Shown here: one piece after another, positions 7,456 to 17,472 of the stretch
Position numbering within the stretch: the first letter of the stretch is position 1
Layout: each line of letters starts with the position of its first letter
NCBI GenBank assembly: GCA_963732405.1
Contig: CAVSZG010000006.1
Coordinates: 310,001-374,000 of the forward strand
Reading direction: 5' to 3'
DNA: 64,000 nucleotides
From: JAUIAI01 sp963732405
Lineage (GTDB): Bacteria > Pseudomonadota > Gammaproteobacteria > Burkholderiales > Burkholderiaceae_E
Translations under genes and position numbers: made by a program
Notes under the pieces: generated by a model
What the model was told of the DNA's origin: nothing
What the model saw: only the letters and a program-made list of their open reading frames with translations
The model's database searches: none

Positions 7456-10400
7456 GCTACCGCCTTGTCAAATACACCTTCGATTCGGTCCTCGAGATCC
7501 TCACTTGCGTGGCGCAAGGCATCGAGGGTTTCCTTGTCAGTCGACCAGTACTGACGATCATGAGCTTCCAGTAGGCGGTTGGTCAGGTTAAGCCCCGCAG
7601 TCGGGTTGAGGGTGGATATCCGGTCCCTCATGGCCGGGTCGAGTACGAATGTCTCGGCAATTCGCTTGTAGATCCAGGGCGCCACCTCGCCGGTGGTCGC
7701 CGACCAGCCCATCGTATTGGTGATGGTGGTTTCGATCAGATGCACGCCTTCATAACCGTGCTCCAGAATGGCGTCATGCCAACGCGGATTCAGCACCCGG
7801 GTCCGCGTTTCCAGCGCAATCTGTTCGGACAGCGTGCGAACCGCACCCGAGTTCGACGTGGTGTGGTCGCCGATGTAGACCGGGACGGCTGCACCGCGGG
7901 CGCGGGTCGCGGCGCGGGAAATGCCGCCAAGGGTATCGAAATAGTGGTCGATCGTGGTGACACCCAGCTCCACGGAATCGAGATTCTGATACGTCACGTC
8001 CACTGTCCCCAGGATGCGCTCCAGATGCAAGGCCTGTTCCTGGGCCTGACCGTCGCTGCCCAGCGCGAAACACTTGCGGGCGGTGAAGGTCTTGGCCAGT
8101 TCGTCTTCGTCATCCCAGCGACTGCTTCTCGATCAATTGATTGACATTCGATCCGTAGGCGCCTGCCGCATTGCTGAATACCCGCAGCGCCGCCGCCTCG
8201 ATCGAGCAACCGTGTTCGGCCTGATAGGCCAGCGCGTGCTTGCGCACGAAATTCTGCGCGGGCGGCTCGTCGGCCTGCGCTGCGAGCAGGCAGGCCTGGG
8301 CGAGCAGCCGGCATTGTTGGGGCAGCAGGTCACGAAAGATGCCTGAGAAGCGTGAGCACCACATCGATACGCGGCCGGCCCAGCGTCTCCAGCGGCAGCA
8401 GTTCGGCGCCGAACAACCTGCCGTAACTGTCGAACCGTGGACGTGCGCCCAAGAGCGCCAGTGCCTGGGCGATGGCCGCGCCTTCGGTCTTCAGATTATC
8501 GGTGCCCCAGAGCACCAGGGCGATCGTCTCGGGCAGGCTCATGCGGTCGCGACGCAGCCGCTCGAGCAACTGGGTCGCCTGGGCGCTGCCATCGATCATG
8601 GCGATGGTGGTGGGCATGCGGTAGGGATCGAAGCCGTGGATGTTGCGCCCCGTGGGCAGCACATCGGGGTTGCGAATCAGATCGCCTCCCGGGGCCGGCA
8701 GAACGTATCGGGCATCCAGTGCATGGACAACGGCGTCCAGTTCGGTGCTGTTGCTCAGGTGCTGGTCGATGCGCGTGAGTTCGGCCACCATGTCCGGATC
8801 GAAGGAGCGGTCCACGCGCTGCCCGCTGATGATGGCGTCGACGGCTGCATACCAGTGCGCACCCAGTTCGCGGGTGTCGACCATGGCGCGCAGCCAGTCG
8901 CGGCGCTGGTCCAGGCTCAAGGCTGCGCCGATGACATGCAGTCCGCTGGGAATCAGGGAGTACTCGACCTCACGGACCTCGTGGGTGAGGCGCTGCACAT
9001 GGGCAACGGCTTCGGCGGCCGTCCAGGCCGGTTCTGCCTGTGCCAGATCGACGGTCGCGGCCTGGGCCTGGATCAGTTCGATGATGGTGTCATTCATCAA
9101 GGCATCATCGGCTGACTGCTCCCGATACCGCTGGATGCTGTCTTTGAGTTCGAGCAGGCCGCGATACAGACCCGCCTGGGTCAGTGACGGCGTGAGATGG
9201 CTGATCAGGGTCGCGGCCGACCGTCGTTTGGCGATCAGGCCTTCCGAGGGATTGTTCGCGGCATACAGATAGAAGTTCGGCAGATCCTTGATCAGCCGGT
9301 CAGGCCAGCACTGTGCACTCAGGCCGGTTTGTTTGCCGGGCATGAATTCGAGCGCACCGTGCGTGCCGAAGTGCAGCACTGCATGCGCGGCAAAATCTTC
9401 GCGCAGATAACGGTAGAAGGCCGTGAATGCATGGGTGGGTGCCAGCCCTTTCTGGAACAGCAATCGCATCGGATCGCCCTCGTAACCGAAGGCGGGCTGG
9501 ATGCCCACGAACAGATTGCCGAACTGCGCGCCCAGAATCATGATCGATGAACCGTTGGCCTGGGCCTTGCCAGGGGCGGGCCCCCATTGGGCCTCGATCT
9601 CGGCCAGATGGGGTTCGCGCCGTACCTGGTCATCGGCCGATATATAGGCATGGACATTGGCGTGGGCCAGATGCTGTTCGGCATTGCCCTGGACCAGGCA
9701 CTCGCGCAGCGCATCGATCGACTCCGGCATATCGATGGTATAGCCCGAGTCACGCAGCCGGTTCATCACATTGAACAGTGAGGCGAACACCGACAGGTAG
9801 GCTGCGGTACCGGTGCTGCCCGCATTGGGCGGAAAGTTGAACAACACCACGGCGAGCCGGCGGTCGGCTCTGGCGGTCTTGCGCAATTCAGTGATGCGTT
9901 GCAGACGGGCGGCCAGCATGTCCACGCGTTCGCTGTCGATCACCATGTCGTGGGCCCGATCGCCGGTGGCTGCATCGCTGCGCCCGCCGTACACGATGGA
10001 ACCGGTGGCGCCGTCGAGTTCGGGGATCGCGACCATCATCATCGCTTCGACCGGCATCAGGCCGTGGTCGGACTTGCGCCACTGCTCCAGACTCTGGAAC
10101 TCCACCGGCTGCGCGGCGATGAACGGTACGTCGAGTCGGGCCAGGATCTGCTGGGCCGCCGCGCTGTCGTTATAGGCCGGGCCGCCCACCAGCGAGAAGC
10201 CGGTCAGGCCGAGAATGGCGTCGACCTGGGCATTGCCCTCTTTGTCCATCAGAAAGGCTTCGATCGCCGGACGCGAATCCAGACCGCTGGCAAAAACCGG
10301 AATGACCTTGAGTCCACGCGCCTCCAGGGCGGCGATCACGCCATCGTAGTGCGCGGTATTGCCGGCCAGCAGGTAGGAACGCAACAACAGGATGCCGACC

Positions 10401-11149
10401 GTTGCGCCGGGCCGGGCCGGGGTTCGCGGCAGCGCCGAAACCGAATCGGCCATCCGGTTCGCCATGCGTGGATGGTAAACCCCGAGTTCCGGATAGAGAA
10501 TCGGCTCGGCGACCCGCCGGGTCCCGCGCAATACGGCGCGCGGCCCCGCTGCGTAGCGATCGATCAGCATGCCGACCATGGCGGCGATGTTTTCCTGCGA
10601 GCCGTAAAGCCAGTACTGCATGGCCAGAAAATAGGCGCGCACATCCTGTGCGGTGCCGGGAATGAAGCGCAGAAAGCGTGGAATCTGCCTGAGCATGCGC
10701 ATCTGCGCGGCGCCGGCCGCTTCGTTTTTCTTCTTGCTCGAGCCACGCAGCTTCTTGAGCAGCGACAGCGATCCGCCCGACTTGCTCTGCATGTCGAAGC
10801 GACCCAGGCGGGTGCAGCGAACCACTTCACCGGCCGCCAGCAGGGCGACCATCGCGTCGCAGTGCTCGCGCCTGGCTTCGAGTGCGGGCAATACCGGCCG
10901 GATGTGATCCTCCATGAACAGCATCGTGGCCACGATGATGTCGCCGCGACCGATATCGTCGATGCAGCGCTCGAGGGCGGTCGGATTACCCGGCCAGTCG
11001 GTGGCCGCATGCAGGCTGATCGACACCCCGGGCATGTCCTTGCGCAGCAACTCGTTGGCGCGGTGGATCGCGCCGTCCAGATGGCGGTCGAGGGTGACGA
11101 AGACGATCCGCACCGTCGGCGCGTCAGCGCGAGTAGTACGCTTTGGCAT
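7452..11149 (-). pseudogene. bchH: Mg-chelatase subunit H with two frameshifts
   Basis: BchH binds protoporphyrin IX and is the catalytic subunit of magnesium chelatase. The reading from ATG 11149 is BchH-like for about 930 residues, including ADAPTVRIVFVTLD near the start and VLHFGTHGALEFMPGKQTG. It then loses frame near 8345-8350, where ...DVVLTL should continue SGIFRDLLP but reads LRHLS-stop. The continuation in the next frame (QNFVRKHALAYQAEHGC, NAAGAYGSNVNQLIEK) loses frame again near 8121-8128. A third frame carries WDDEDELAKTFTARKCFALG and NTMGWSATTGEVAPW to the normal end at 7452. Each shift equals one extra base. All domains are otherwise present and well conserved, so either sequencing error or very recent inactivation is possible. 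Confidence 0.85.
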
Positions 11150-12770
11150 CGTAAAGTGTCTCCAGACTGATCAGGTGCAGGCCTTGCTCGAGCGCATATT
11201 TCTCGGTGTTGCGTCGTGCCTTGCCGCGCACGAAGAAAGGGATGCGCTTGAGTTCGCGTTCGGCCTCCTGGGCCCAGCGTGGGGTGAGATCCGGTTCGAC
11301 CGCCGGGTCGGTGGCCGTATCGGTGGCCGTATCGGTGATTGTTGCCTCGACCTCATGGTCAGGTCGCGGCGAGTCGCTCGGTGCCGCCTCGGTGTCGGCA
11401 ACTGCTGGTGCATGCGCCGCTGTGGCGTTGCTCCTGCCGTGGCCGCCCAGGTGCGAGGCGCCGGCATCGTCATGAAACTCGAAGTCGTCACGGAACATCG
11501 TGATCAGGTGTTCCTCCAGGCCCATCATCAGCGGATGTACCCAGGTATCGAACAAGACGTTGGCGCCTTCGAAGCCCATCTGGGGCGAATAGCGGGCCGG
11601 ATAGTCCTGGACATGAACCGGTGCGGAGATGACCGCACACGGCACGCGCAGTCGCTTGGCGATATGGCGCTCCATCTGCGTGCCCAGGATCAGTTCGGGT
11701 TGGGCGGCGATGATCTGCGCCTCCACCTCCAGATGATCGTCGGTGATCAGCGGCTGCAGATCGAGTTCGGCTGCCGCGGCGCGCACCTCGCGGGCGAATT
11801 CGCGGCTATAGGTGCCCAGGCCGCAGACTTCGAAGCCCATCTCTTCGCGCGCAATGCGCACGGCGGCCAGCGCGTGGGTGGCGTCGCCGAAGATGAACAC
11901 CCGCTTGCCGGTCAGATAGTTCGAGTCGATCGAGCGCGAATACCAGGGCGATCGCGACTCGTTCGTGCGCAGCAAAGGGGCGGCGTCGACATTGGCCAGC
12001 CGGGCTACCTCGGTGATGAATTCGCGCGTGGCGTTCACGCCGATCGGCACTGTCCTGACCGCCGGCATGCCGTAAGTCTTGTCCAGCCAGTTGGCGGCAG
12101 GCGTGGCGATCTCGGGATAGAGCACGATATTGAAGTCGGCCTCGGTGAGCCGGGCGATATCCTCGACACTCGCTCCCAGCGGCGCCACCACATTGACGGC
12201 CACCCCCAACGCGTCCAGCAGTCGGCGAATCTCCGTGAGGTCATCACGATGTCGGAAACCCAGTGCGGTGGGGCCCAGGATGTTGCAGCTCACCGGCGGG
12301 CGTTGCGCGTCGCTGTCGACGTTTGCCGGCGCCCGGGCGAGTGATCGCACGACGCGATAGAAGGTTTCGGAGGCGCCCCAGTTCTCCTTGCGCTGATACG
12401 AGGGCAGCTCGAGCGGGACCACCGGAACCGGCAGATTCAAGGCCTCGGACAGACCTGCCGGATCGTCCTGGAGCAATTCGGCCGTGCAGGAGGCGCCCAC
12501 CAGCATGGCGGCCGGGCGAAAGCGTTCATAGGCCTCGCGCACCGCCGACTGCAGCAGGGTGGCCGTATCAGCACCCAGGTCACGCGCCTTGAAGGTGGTG
12601 TAGGTCACCGGCGGCCGGTGATTGCGCCGCTCGATCATCGTGAACAACAGATCGGCGTAGGTATCGCCCTGCGGCGCATGCAGGACATAGTGCACGTCGC
12701 GCATCGCCGTGGCGATCCGCATCGCGCCGACATGGGGCGGTCCTTCGTAGGTCCAGACGGTCAGTTGCAC
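11124..12770 (-). CDS. bchB: Dark-operative protochlorophyllide reductase subunit B
   Basis: BchB forms the NifK-like half of the BchN/BchB catalytic core of light-independent protochlorophyllide reductase. The product starts with GTG at 12770 as MQLTVWTYEGPPHVG, 2 nt after the bchN stop, with GAGG upstream. It has SCTAELLQDDP, the FIFGDATHA Rossmann motif and the HVQDYPARYSPQMGFEGAN block. The C-terminal DPOR-specific domain is visible as KRIPFFVRGKARRNTEKYA. At about 548 residues it is slightly long because of an Ala/Asp/Thr-rich linker (about residues 440-490) with a duplicated 12-nt unit. The stop overlaps bchH by 26 nt. Confidence 0.96.
   Translation of the reverse strand: MQLTVWTYEGPPHVGAMRIATAMRDVHYVLHAPQGDTYADLLFTMIERRNHRPPVTYTTFKARDLGADTATLLQSAVREAYERFRPAAMLVGASCTAELLQDDPAGLSEALNLPVPVVPLELPSYQRKENWGASETFYRVVRSLARAPANVDSDAQRPPVSCNILGPTALGFRHRDDLTEIRRLLDALGVAVNVVAPLGASVEDIARLTEADFNIVLYPEIATPAANWLDKTYGMPAVRTVPIGVNATREFITEVARLANVDAAPLLRTNESRSPWYSRSIDSNYLTGKRVFIFGDATHALAAVRIAREEMGFEVCGLGTYSREFAREVRAAAAELDLQPLITDDHLEVEAQIIAAQPELILGTQMERHIAKRLRVPCAVISAPVHVQDYPARYSPQMGFEGANVLFDTWVHPLMMGLEEHLITMFRDDFEFHDDAGASHLGGHGRSNATAAHAPAVADTEAAPSDSPRPDHEVEATITDTATDTATDPAVEPDLTPRWAQEAERELKRIPFFVRGKARRNTEKYALEQGLHLISLETLYDAKAYYSR
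11313..11336 (-). repeat. Tandem 12-nt repeat in bchB linker
   Basis: Two perfect copies of GGCCGTATCGGT (plus-strand reading) lie head to tail inside bchB. They encode a TDTA-TDTA repeat in the low-complexity linker between the catalytic domain and the C-terminal DPOR domain. The reading frame is kept. Confidence 0.8.
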
Positions 12771-12772
12771 GA

Positions 12773-14116
12773 TCAGATCCTCAGCCGGCTGCGTCGATTG
12801 ATCGGACGCGCAAACAGTTCGGCCAGATCGCCAGCCTGCTCGAAGCCATGAATCGGCGTGAACACGAGTTCGATCGACCACTTGGTCGTGATGCCTTCGG
12901 CTTCCAGCGGATTGGCCAGACCGAGGCCGCACAGGACCAGATCGGGCGAGGCTTCACGACAGCGATCCAGCTGGGCGTCGACGTCCTGGCCTTCGGTGAT
13001 CACGAGGTCGGCGGGCAGCATGGCCAGCTCGGCGTTCATCAGATGGCGATGCAGAAACGGCGTGCCCACCTCGGTCAGGCACATGCCCAGCTCGCGACTC
13101 AGGAAACGGGCGACCGGCAATTCGATCTGCGAATCGGGAAAGGCGAACAGACGCCGCCCTGCGAGCTGCGCGCGATGACGGTCCACCGCAGCGCGCGCGC
13201 GCTGGGTCGGTGCGGCCACCACCTGCTCGAAGCGTTCGCGAGACACGCCAAAGGCGCTGGCCGCGGCCCATAACCAAGCGGTGGTGCCTTCGACGCCGAG
13301 CGGAAACGGGGCGGGCAGATGCAGGCAACCCCGGCCTTCGAGAACCCTCGCGGTCTCGCTCAGCCAGGGCTGAGCGAGCAGAAAGCGGGTGCCCGGGCCG
13401 ACAGATGGCATCTGGGTTGATCGCCGTGCCGGCAGGAAAGCCACCTGACCCAGACCCATGTCGTTGAATAGTCGGGTGAATTGATCTTCGACCACGTCGG
13501 CCAGCGCGCCCACGATCAGCAAGGATTCGTTTGCCTGTGACGGGTTTGCATCCGGTCCGGTTGCGGCTGCCGGCAAGCTGTCAACCAAAGCTGCCAGGCA
13601 GGCATCTTCGCCCTGGGTGAAGGTGGTTTCGATGCCGCTGCCTGAATAACTGAGCACTCGCACCGCCGGTGCATGGCGGGCACTGAGGCGCTGGGCGGCG
13701 CGCGACAGATCAAGTTTGATCACCTCGGAGGGGCATGAACCGACCAGAAACAGCATGCCGATATCGGGTCGTCGTTCGAGCAGGCGGCTGACGATCCGAT
13801 CCAGTTCATCCTGGGCATCGGCCAGTCCGGCCAGGTCGCGCTCCTCGATGATGGCAGTGGCGAAACGGGGCTCGGCGAAGATCATCACGCCGGCAGCCGA
13901 CTGCATCAGATGCGCGCAGGTTCGCGAACCCACGATCAGAAAGAAGGCGTCCTGAATCTTGCGGTGCAGCCAGAGGATGCCGGTGAGCCCGCAGAACACT
14001 TCATGCTGGCCGCGCTCGCGGCGTACCAGTGGCGCCTCATGCCGGCGCAGTTCGACCGCGCAACCGTTGTCGGCGTTGGGCGAACCGGCGTTGGCCACGG
14101 TCTGGGGTGCGTTCAT
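12773..14116 (-). CDS. bchN: Dark-operative protochlorophyllide reductase subunit N
   Basis: BchN pairs with BchB to hold the NB cluster and the substrate in light-independent protochlorophyllide reduction. The 447-residue product has the cluster cysteines in EVFCGLTGILWLHRKIQ, VGSRTCAHLMQSAAG and FLVGSCPSEVIKLDL, the standard BchN set. Late motifs EVGTPFLHRH and ITEGQDVDAQLDRC are also family-typical. The ATG at 14116 overlaps the bchF stop (ATGA). The frame extends upstream, but only opposite bchF. Confidence 0.96.
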   Translation of the reverse strand: MNAPQTVANAGSPNADNGCAVELRRHEAPLVRRERGQHEVFCGLTGILWLHRKIQDAFFLIVGSRTCAHLMQSAAGVMIFAEPRFATAIIEERDLAGLADAQDELDRIVSRLLERRPDIGMLFLVGSCPSEVIKLDLSRAAQRLSARHAPAVRVLSYSGSGIETTFTQGEDACLAALVDSLPAAATGPDANPSQANESLLIVGALADVVEDQFTRLFNDMGLGQVAFLPARRSTQMPSVGPGTRFLLAQPWLSETARVLEGRGCLHLPAPFPLGVEGTTAWLWAAASAFGVSRERFEQVVAAPTQRARAAVDRHRAQLAGRRLFAFPDSQIELPVARFLSRELGMCLTEVGTPFLHRHLMNAELAMLPADLVITEGQDVDAQLDRCREASPDLVLCGLGLANPLEAEGITTKWSIELVFTPIHGFEQAGDLAELFARPINRRSRLRI

Positions 14117-14661
14117 GACAGGCTGCCGTGTGGCTCGGCCCCGGTGACGCGGTGCCCGTTGGACGTTTCGACGGCAGGCGCCTGCAGGCGTGCCGCTCGG
14201 AGTTTGAGCAGGAACTGCGCGGCATTGACGCCGTAGACCAGATAGGCGAGCAAGGCCAGGAAGAACAGTTCGCGCGCAGCTAGCCAGCCGGTCCACCAGG
14301 CGATCAGGTAGGCGGTATGCAGCACGATGACGCCCATGCTGACCACGTCTTCCCAGAAAAAGGCCGGCGCGAACAAATATTGGCCGAACACCTCGCGCTC
14401 CCAGATGGCGCCGGTGACCATGATGGTGTAAAGCAGGCCGATCTTGATGATGACCGACGCGTGGGCGAGTGTTTCACCCTGGCCGGACAGCAGGAAGCGC
14501 TGAATCAGTACGATGCTGACCAGACAGGCGAGCACCTGGATCGGTGCCAGAACACCTTGCACGAGCGTCCAGCGCGATTGGTCGCGGCGCTGGCGTTCGG
14601 CTGGCGTATATAACCCGATGCGACCGGTTTCGGCATGGGCCAATGGCGTCTGGCGCTTCAT
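14113..14661 (-). CDS. bchF: 2-vinyl bacteriochlorophyllide hydratase
   Basis: BchF hydrates the C3 vinyl group, giving the 3-hydroxyethyl intermediate that BchC later oxidises. The 182-residue protein begins RIGLYTPAERQRRDQSRW, which is typical of the family. It then has three to four hydrophobic helices around the conserved AIWEREVFGQYLFAPAFFWEDVVSM segment. It is the first gene of the bchFNBHLM-lhaA-puhABC-acsF superoperon. The ATG at 14661 has AGGAG upstream, and a PpsR-like palindrome at 14718-14735 lies about 60 nt away. Confidence 0.95.
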   Translation of the reverse strand: MKRQTPLAHAETGRIGLYTPAERQRRDQSRWTLVQGVLAPIQVLACLVSIVLIQRFLLSGQGETLAHASVIIKIGLLYTIMVTGAIWEREVFGQYLFAPAFFWEDVVSMGVIVLHTAYLIAWWTGWLAARELFFLALLAYLVYGVNAAQFLLKLRAARLQAPAVETSNGHRVTGAEPHGSLS

Positions 14662-14717
14662 GTTTCCGCGGTCTCCTCTGGTGTACGGGGATCCACTCTA
14701 TGACGGAAGCGCTCAAG

Positions 14718-14735
14718 TGTCAATTAAACTGGACG
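14718..14735. promoter_or_regulatory. PpsR/CrtJ-like box upstream of bchF
   Basis: TGTCAATTAAACTGGACG fits the TGTCA-N8-TGACA type of binding site known for PpsR/CrtJ, with two mismatches in the right half. It lies in the 272-nt divergent region between bchF (minus) and aerR (plus) and has the AT-rich spacer shared by the other boxes in this window. The rest of that region shows no further gene. Confidence 0.55.
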
Positions 14736-14916
14736 TACAGGTAGCGTTACACATTTTCTTCCGATTTGTGCTCCCGGGCGATTGGAATCGGTTGACATCG
14801 GCAAGGTGGCGAGTACCATCGCTCAAAACGTTGCCAGATCATCGGCATCAGGCAACCGCACAATCCGGCTTGTGCTTGTGTCAGCACAAGATCGCAAGGC
14901 GCCAGGAGAACAAACC

Positions 14917-14937
14917 ATGCACGGCGATCACCCATGA
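14917..14937 (+). promoter_or_regulatory. Possible six-codon leader peptide before aerR
   Basis: An ATG at 14917 follows a near-perfect AGGAG (14904-14908) with 8-nt spacing and encodes only MHGDHP. Its TGA (14935-14937) overlaps the ATG of aerR (14934) as ATGA. The best ribosome-binding site in the region therefore serves this mini-frame rather than aerR directly, which would couple aerR translation to it. This is an inference from sequence layout only. Confidence 0.35.
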
Positions 14938-15869
14938 TCCGGCGCTCCGGCTCCAACCGGTCCGAAGTCCCGCCCGATTCACTGGCGGAATTGCGCGTAG
15001 AGCGCGCCGGCGAGCCTTCGGTGCATCCAGGGGATCCGGGCGCCCAGTGCGGCGCGTCGCCCGAAATGGCCAACCTGCCCATCAACGATAGGGATCTGCT
15101 GCCGCTCGTGCAGACCGAGATCCTGCCGGGGCTGCACCTGAAATACGGGCCGTCCATCCCGGCCGGCCGACCCGGCTCCGATGCGGGCCCTGAGCTCGAT
15201 CCGGCCTTCCTGAATCAGTTTGCCGATCATCTGGTGATGTCAGATCTGGTTGCGGCGTGGGCCTGCGTCGAATCGGTTCGCAGTCAGGGCGCCACTGCCG
15301 ACTGGATCGCACTCACGCTGTTTACCCAGACTGCCGTCGAACTCGGAACACGCTGGGAGGATGATCGGAACAATTTCGCCGAAGTCACGATCGCGATGTC
15401 GCACCTGAGTGCATTCCTTCGGCGTAACAGCGAGGAATATCCGGCCTGCCGGCAGCAACACCGGGTGGATTGCCGGATTCTGATGTCGCCCGCCCCCGGC
15501 GAGCAACATACGTTCGGCCTGAGCATTGCGAGCGAATACTTCATGCGCGCCGGATTCGACGTGCATACCCACGGTGAGTCCTCGGTCGATGGACTCGTCG
15601 ATCATATTCGCGAACAGTCTTTCGACATCGTGGGCCTGTCGCTGGGTTCGCTGCGCAATCAGGACGCATTGGCTGTCGTGATCCGCCGTCTTCGACGCGC
15701 GTCACGGCAGCGTGCACTGGGGATCATCGTGGGCGGACCCTTGTTCGGTCTGCATCCCGATCTGTATCGCCAGGTCGGGGCTGATCTGATGATCATCGAC
15801 ATTCGGGAGGCGCCGCTGCGCGTGATGAAGCTGGTTCAGATGCTGACTCGCCGTCACGGCGGGCGCTGA
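14934..15869 (+). CDS. aerR: B12-binding antirepressor AerR/PpaA
   Basis: AerR (PpaA) proteins bind cobalamin and modulate the repressor PpsR/CrtJ in response to light. The 311-residue product has an N-terminal low-complexity stretch, a helical B12-binding cap (about residues 90-180) and a Rossmann-like cobalamin domain. Visible motifs in the last are GEQHTFGLSIASEYFMRAGF, FDIVGLSLGS and LGIIVGGPLFG. It lies directly upstream of ppsR, the usual arrangement. ATG 14934 has no good ribosome-binding site of its own and overlaps a mini-frame. An internal ATG at 15066 (MANLPIND) could give a short isoform, as described for AerR in Rhodobacter capsulatus. Confidence 0.88.
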   Translation: MIRRSGSNRSEVPPDSLAELRVERAGEPSVHPGDPGAQCGASPEMANLPINDRDLLPLVQTEILPGLHLKYGPSIPAGRPGSDAGPELDPAFLNQFADHLVMSDLVAAWACVESVRSQGATADWIALTLFTQTAVELGTRWEDDRNNFAEVTIAMSHLSAFLRRNSEEYPACRQQHRVDCRILMSPAPGEQHTFGLSIASEYFMRAGFDVHTHGESSVDGLVDHIREQSFDIVGLSLGSLRNQDALAVVIRRLRRASRQRALGIIVGGPLFGLHPDLYRQVGADLMIIDIREAPLRVMKLVQMLTRRHGGR

Positions 15870-15877
15870 TCCTATTG

Positions 15878-15895
15878 CGTCAACTAGATTTGACA
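15878..15895. promoter_or_regulatory. PpsR/CrtJ-like box upstream of ppsR
   Basis: CGTCAACTAGATTTGACA matches TGTCA-N8-TGACA at all but the first base. It is in the 128-nt gap between aerR and ppsR, suggesting autoregulation of ppsR. A further GTCAA half-site follows about 11 nt downstream. Confidence 0.6.
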
Positions 15896-15997
15896 GTCTA
15901 GCCGTCAAGTCGTATGTTATGCTCCGCGCGACCTCCAAGCTGACCCGACGCTTCACTGGCGGGGTGGCACTTTCTCCTTCCGAATGGTACGGCTGCC

Positions 15998-17443
15998 TTG
16001 CCCGATTTGCTGGCGGACTCCGCGCGCGTGAAGACCCAAAGCGTTCCTGACGAATTCCTGGGCGAACTCGCCCCGGCCGAAGCCGCCAAAGTTCTGGCGG
16101 CGGCGGCCGATCTGGCCTTGCTGCTCGACCAGGACGGCACGGTGCTGGATCTGGCCGTGGGCAGCACCGAACTCGATGCCGAAGGACTGGAGCGCTGGGT
16201 CGGCAGCCCCTGGGTGGATGCCGCCACGGCCGAGTCCAAGCCCAAGATCGTCGCCCTGATGCGTGACGCCTTCGCCCATGGCCGCACCCGTTGGCGTCAG
16301 ATCAATCATCCGGTATCCGGCGGCGCGGACCTGCCGGTGCAGTACACGGTGCTGGTTCTGGAGCGCAAGGGCAGGGCGCTCGCGCTTGGTCGTGACCTGC
16401 GCGCCATGTCGTCCATGCAGCAGCGCCTGGTCAATGCACAGCAGCTCATCGAGCGGGAATACCGCGACCTGCGTCATTCCGACCTGCGTTACCGCATGCT
16501 CTTCCAGATGGCCAACGAGGCCGTCGTGATCATCGACCTGTCCAGTCGCCGGGTACTCGAAGCCAATCCGGCGGCCGTCGATCTGCTGGCCCGGCCCGGT
16601 GCACGGCTGGTCGGTCGCACATTCCCCTTGGGCCTGACCGACGCCAGTGCCAAGGATGCATCAGCCATGTTGCAGCGGCTGGCAGCCGGCACCAAGGTGC
16701 AGGATATCCGGGCCTGGATCGAGACCGGCAAGACTGAATGCATCATTTCGGCCAGCCTGTTCCGTCAGGACCGCAGTGCCCTGGGCCTGATCCGGGTCAG
16801 GCCGGTTGACGCCCAGCGTGGGATGATGATCGTGCCCAGCTCTCAACAGTCCATGCTCAGTGCGACCGAGGCCTTGCCCGATGCAGTGGTGGTCACCGAA
16901 TCGGATGGCACCATCATCAGCGCGAACAGCGCATTTCTAGAGATGTCGCAACTGCCCTCGATCGACCATGCGGTGAGCGAAGCGATCGATCGCTGGCTGG
17001 GACGGCCGGGTGTCGATATCGCCGTGCTGATGGTGAATCTGGCCGAGCGGGGATCAGTCAATCTGTTCTCGACGATTCTGCGCAGCGATTTCGGCACGGT
17101 GCGCTCGGTCGAGGTGTCGGCCACGGTACTGCCCGATTCGAATCCGCAGCGCTTCGCCTTCACGATTCGCGACGTCGGGCTGCGCCTGAGTGACAGCAGT
17201 GCGCGCGGCAATCTGCCCTCGAGTTCGGTCGAGAATCTGACCGAGCTCGTCGGCCGGGTGCCGCTCAAGGAAATCGTTCGCGAGACCAGCGACCTGATCG
17301 AGCGAATGTGCATTGAAACGGCACTCGAACTGACCAATGACAACCGGGCCTCGGCCGCCGAGATGCTTGGTCTGAGCCGCCAGAGCCTGTATGTGAAGAT
17401 GCGCCGGTTCAATATCGGCGATCTTGATTCGCCGGACGACTGA
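15998..17443 (+). CDS. ppsR: Redox-responsive photosynthesis repressor PpsR/CrtJ
   Basis: PpsR represses bch, crt and antenna genes under oxygen by binding TGT-N12-ACA palindromes. The product (up to 481 residues) has an N-terminal PAS-like region, a helical linker with QRLVNAQQLIEREYRDLR, two further PAS-like regions, and a C-terminal Fis-type helix-turn-helix, NRASAAEMLGLSRQSLYVKM. Cysteines near residues 248 (KTECIIS) and 438 (ERMCIETA) sit where the two redox cysteines of CrtJ are described. The start is unclear: TTG 15998 and GTG 16028 are both in frame, and neither has a strong ribosome-binding site. Neighbouring aerR supports the call. Confidence 0.95.
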   Translation: MPDLLADSARVKTQSVPDEFLGELAPAEAAKVLAAAADLALLLDQDGTVLDLAVGSTELDAEGLERWVGSPWVDAATAESKPKIVALMRDAFAHGRTRWRQINHPVSGGADLPVQYTVLVLERKGRALALGRDLRAMSSMQQRLVNAQQLIEREYRDLRHSDLRYRMLFQMANEAVVIIDLSSRRVLEANPAAVDLLARPGARLVGRTFPLGLTDASAKDASAMLQRLAAGTKVQDIRAWIETGKTECIISASLFRQDRSALGLIRVRPVDAQRGMMIVPSSQQSMLSATEALPDAVVVTESDGTIISANSAFLEMSQLPSIDHAVSEAIDRWLGRPGVDIAVLMVNLAERGSVNLFSTILRSDFGTVRSVEVSATVLPDSNPQRFAFTIRDVGLRLSDSSARGNLPSSSVENLTELVGRVPLKEIVRETSDLIERMCIETALELTNDNRASAAEMLGLSRQSLYVKMRRFNIGDLDSPDD

Positions 17444-17472
17444 TTCCTGCCATCGATTGGATGTAAATCCAG

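Noticed and set aside
8330..8350. Programmed ribosomal frameshift in bchH
   Set aside because: No slippery heptamer or downstream structure stood out, and a second shift follows about 220 nt later, which programmed shifting would not explain.
7452..8364. bchH C-terminal fragments as separate small genes
   Set aside because: Each fragment continues the BchH sequence without gap or missing residues, so they are pieces of one frameshifted gene.
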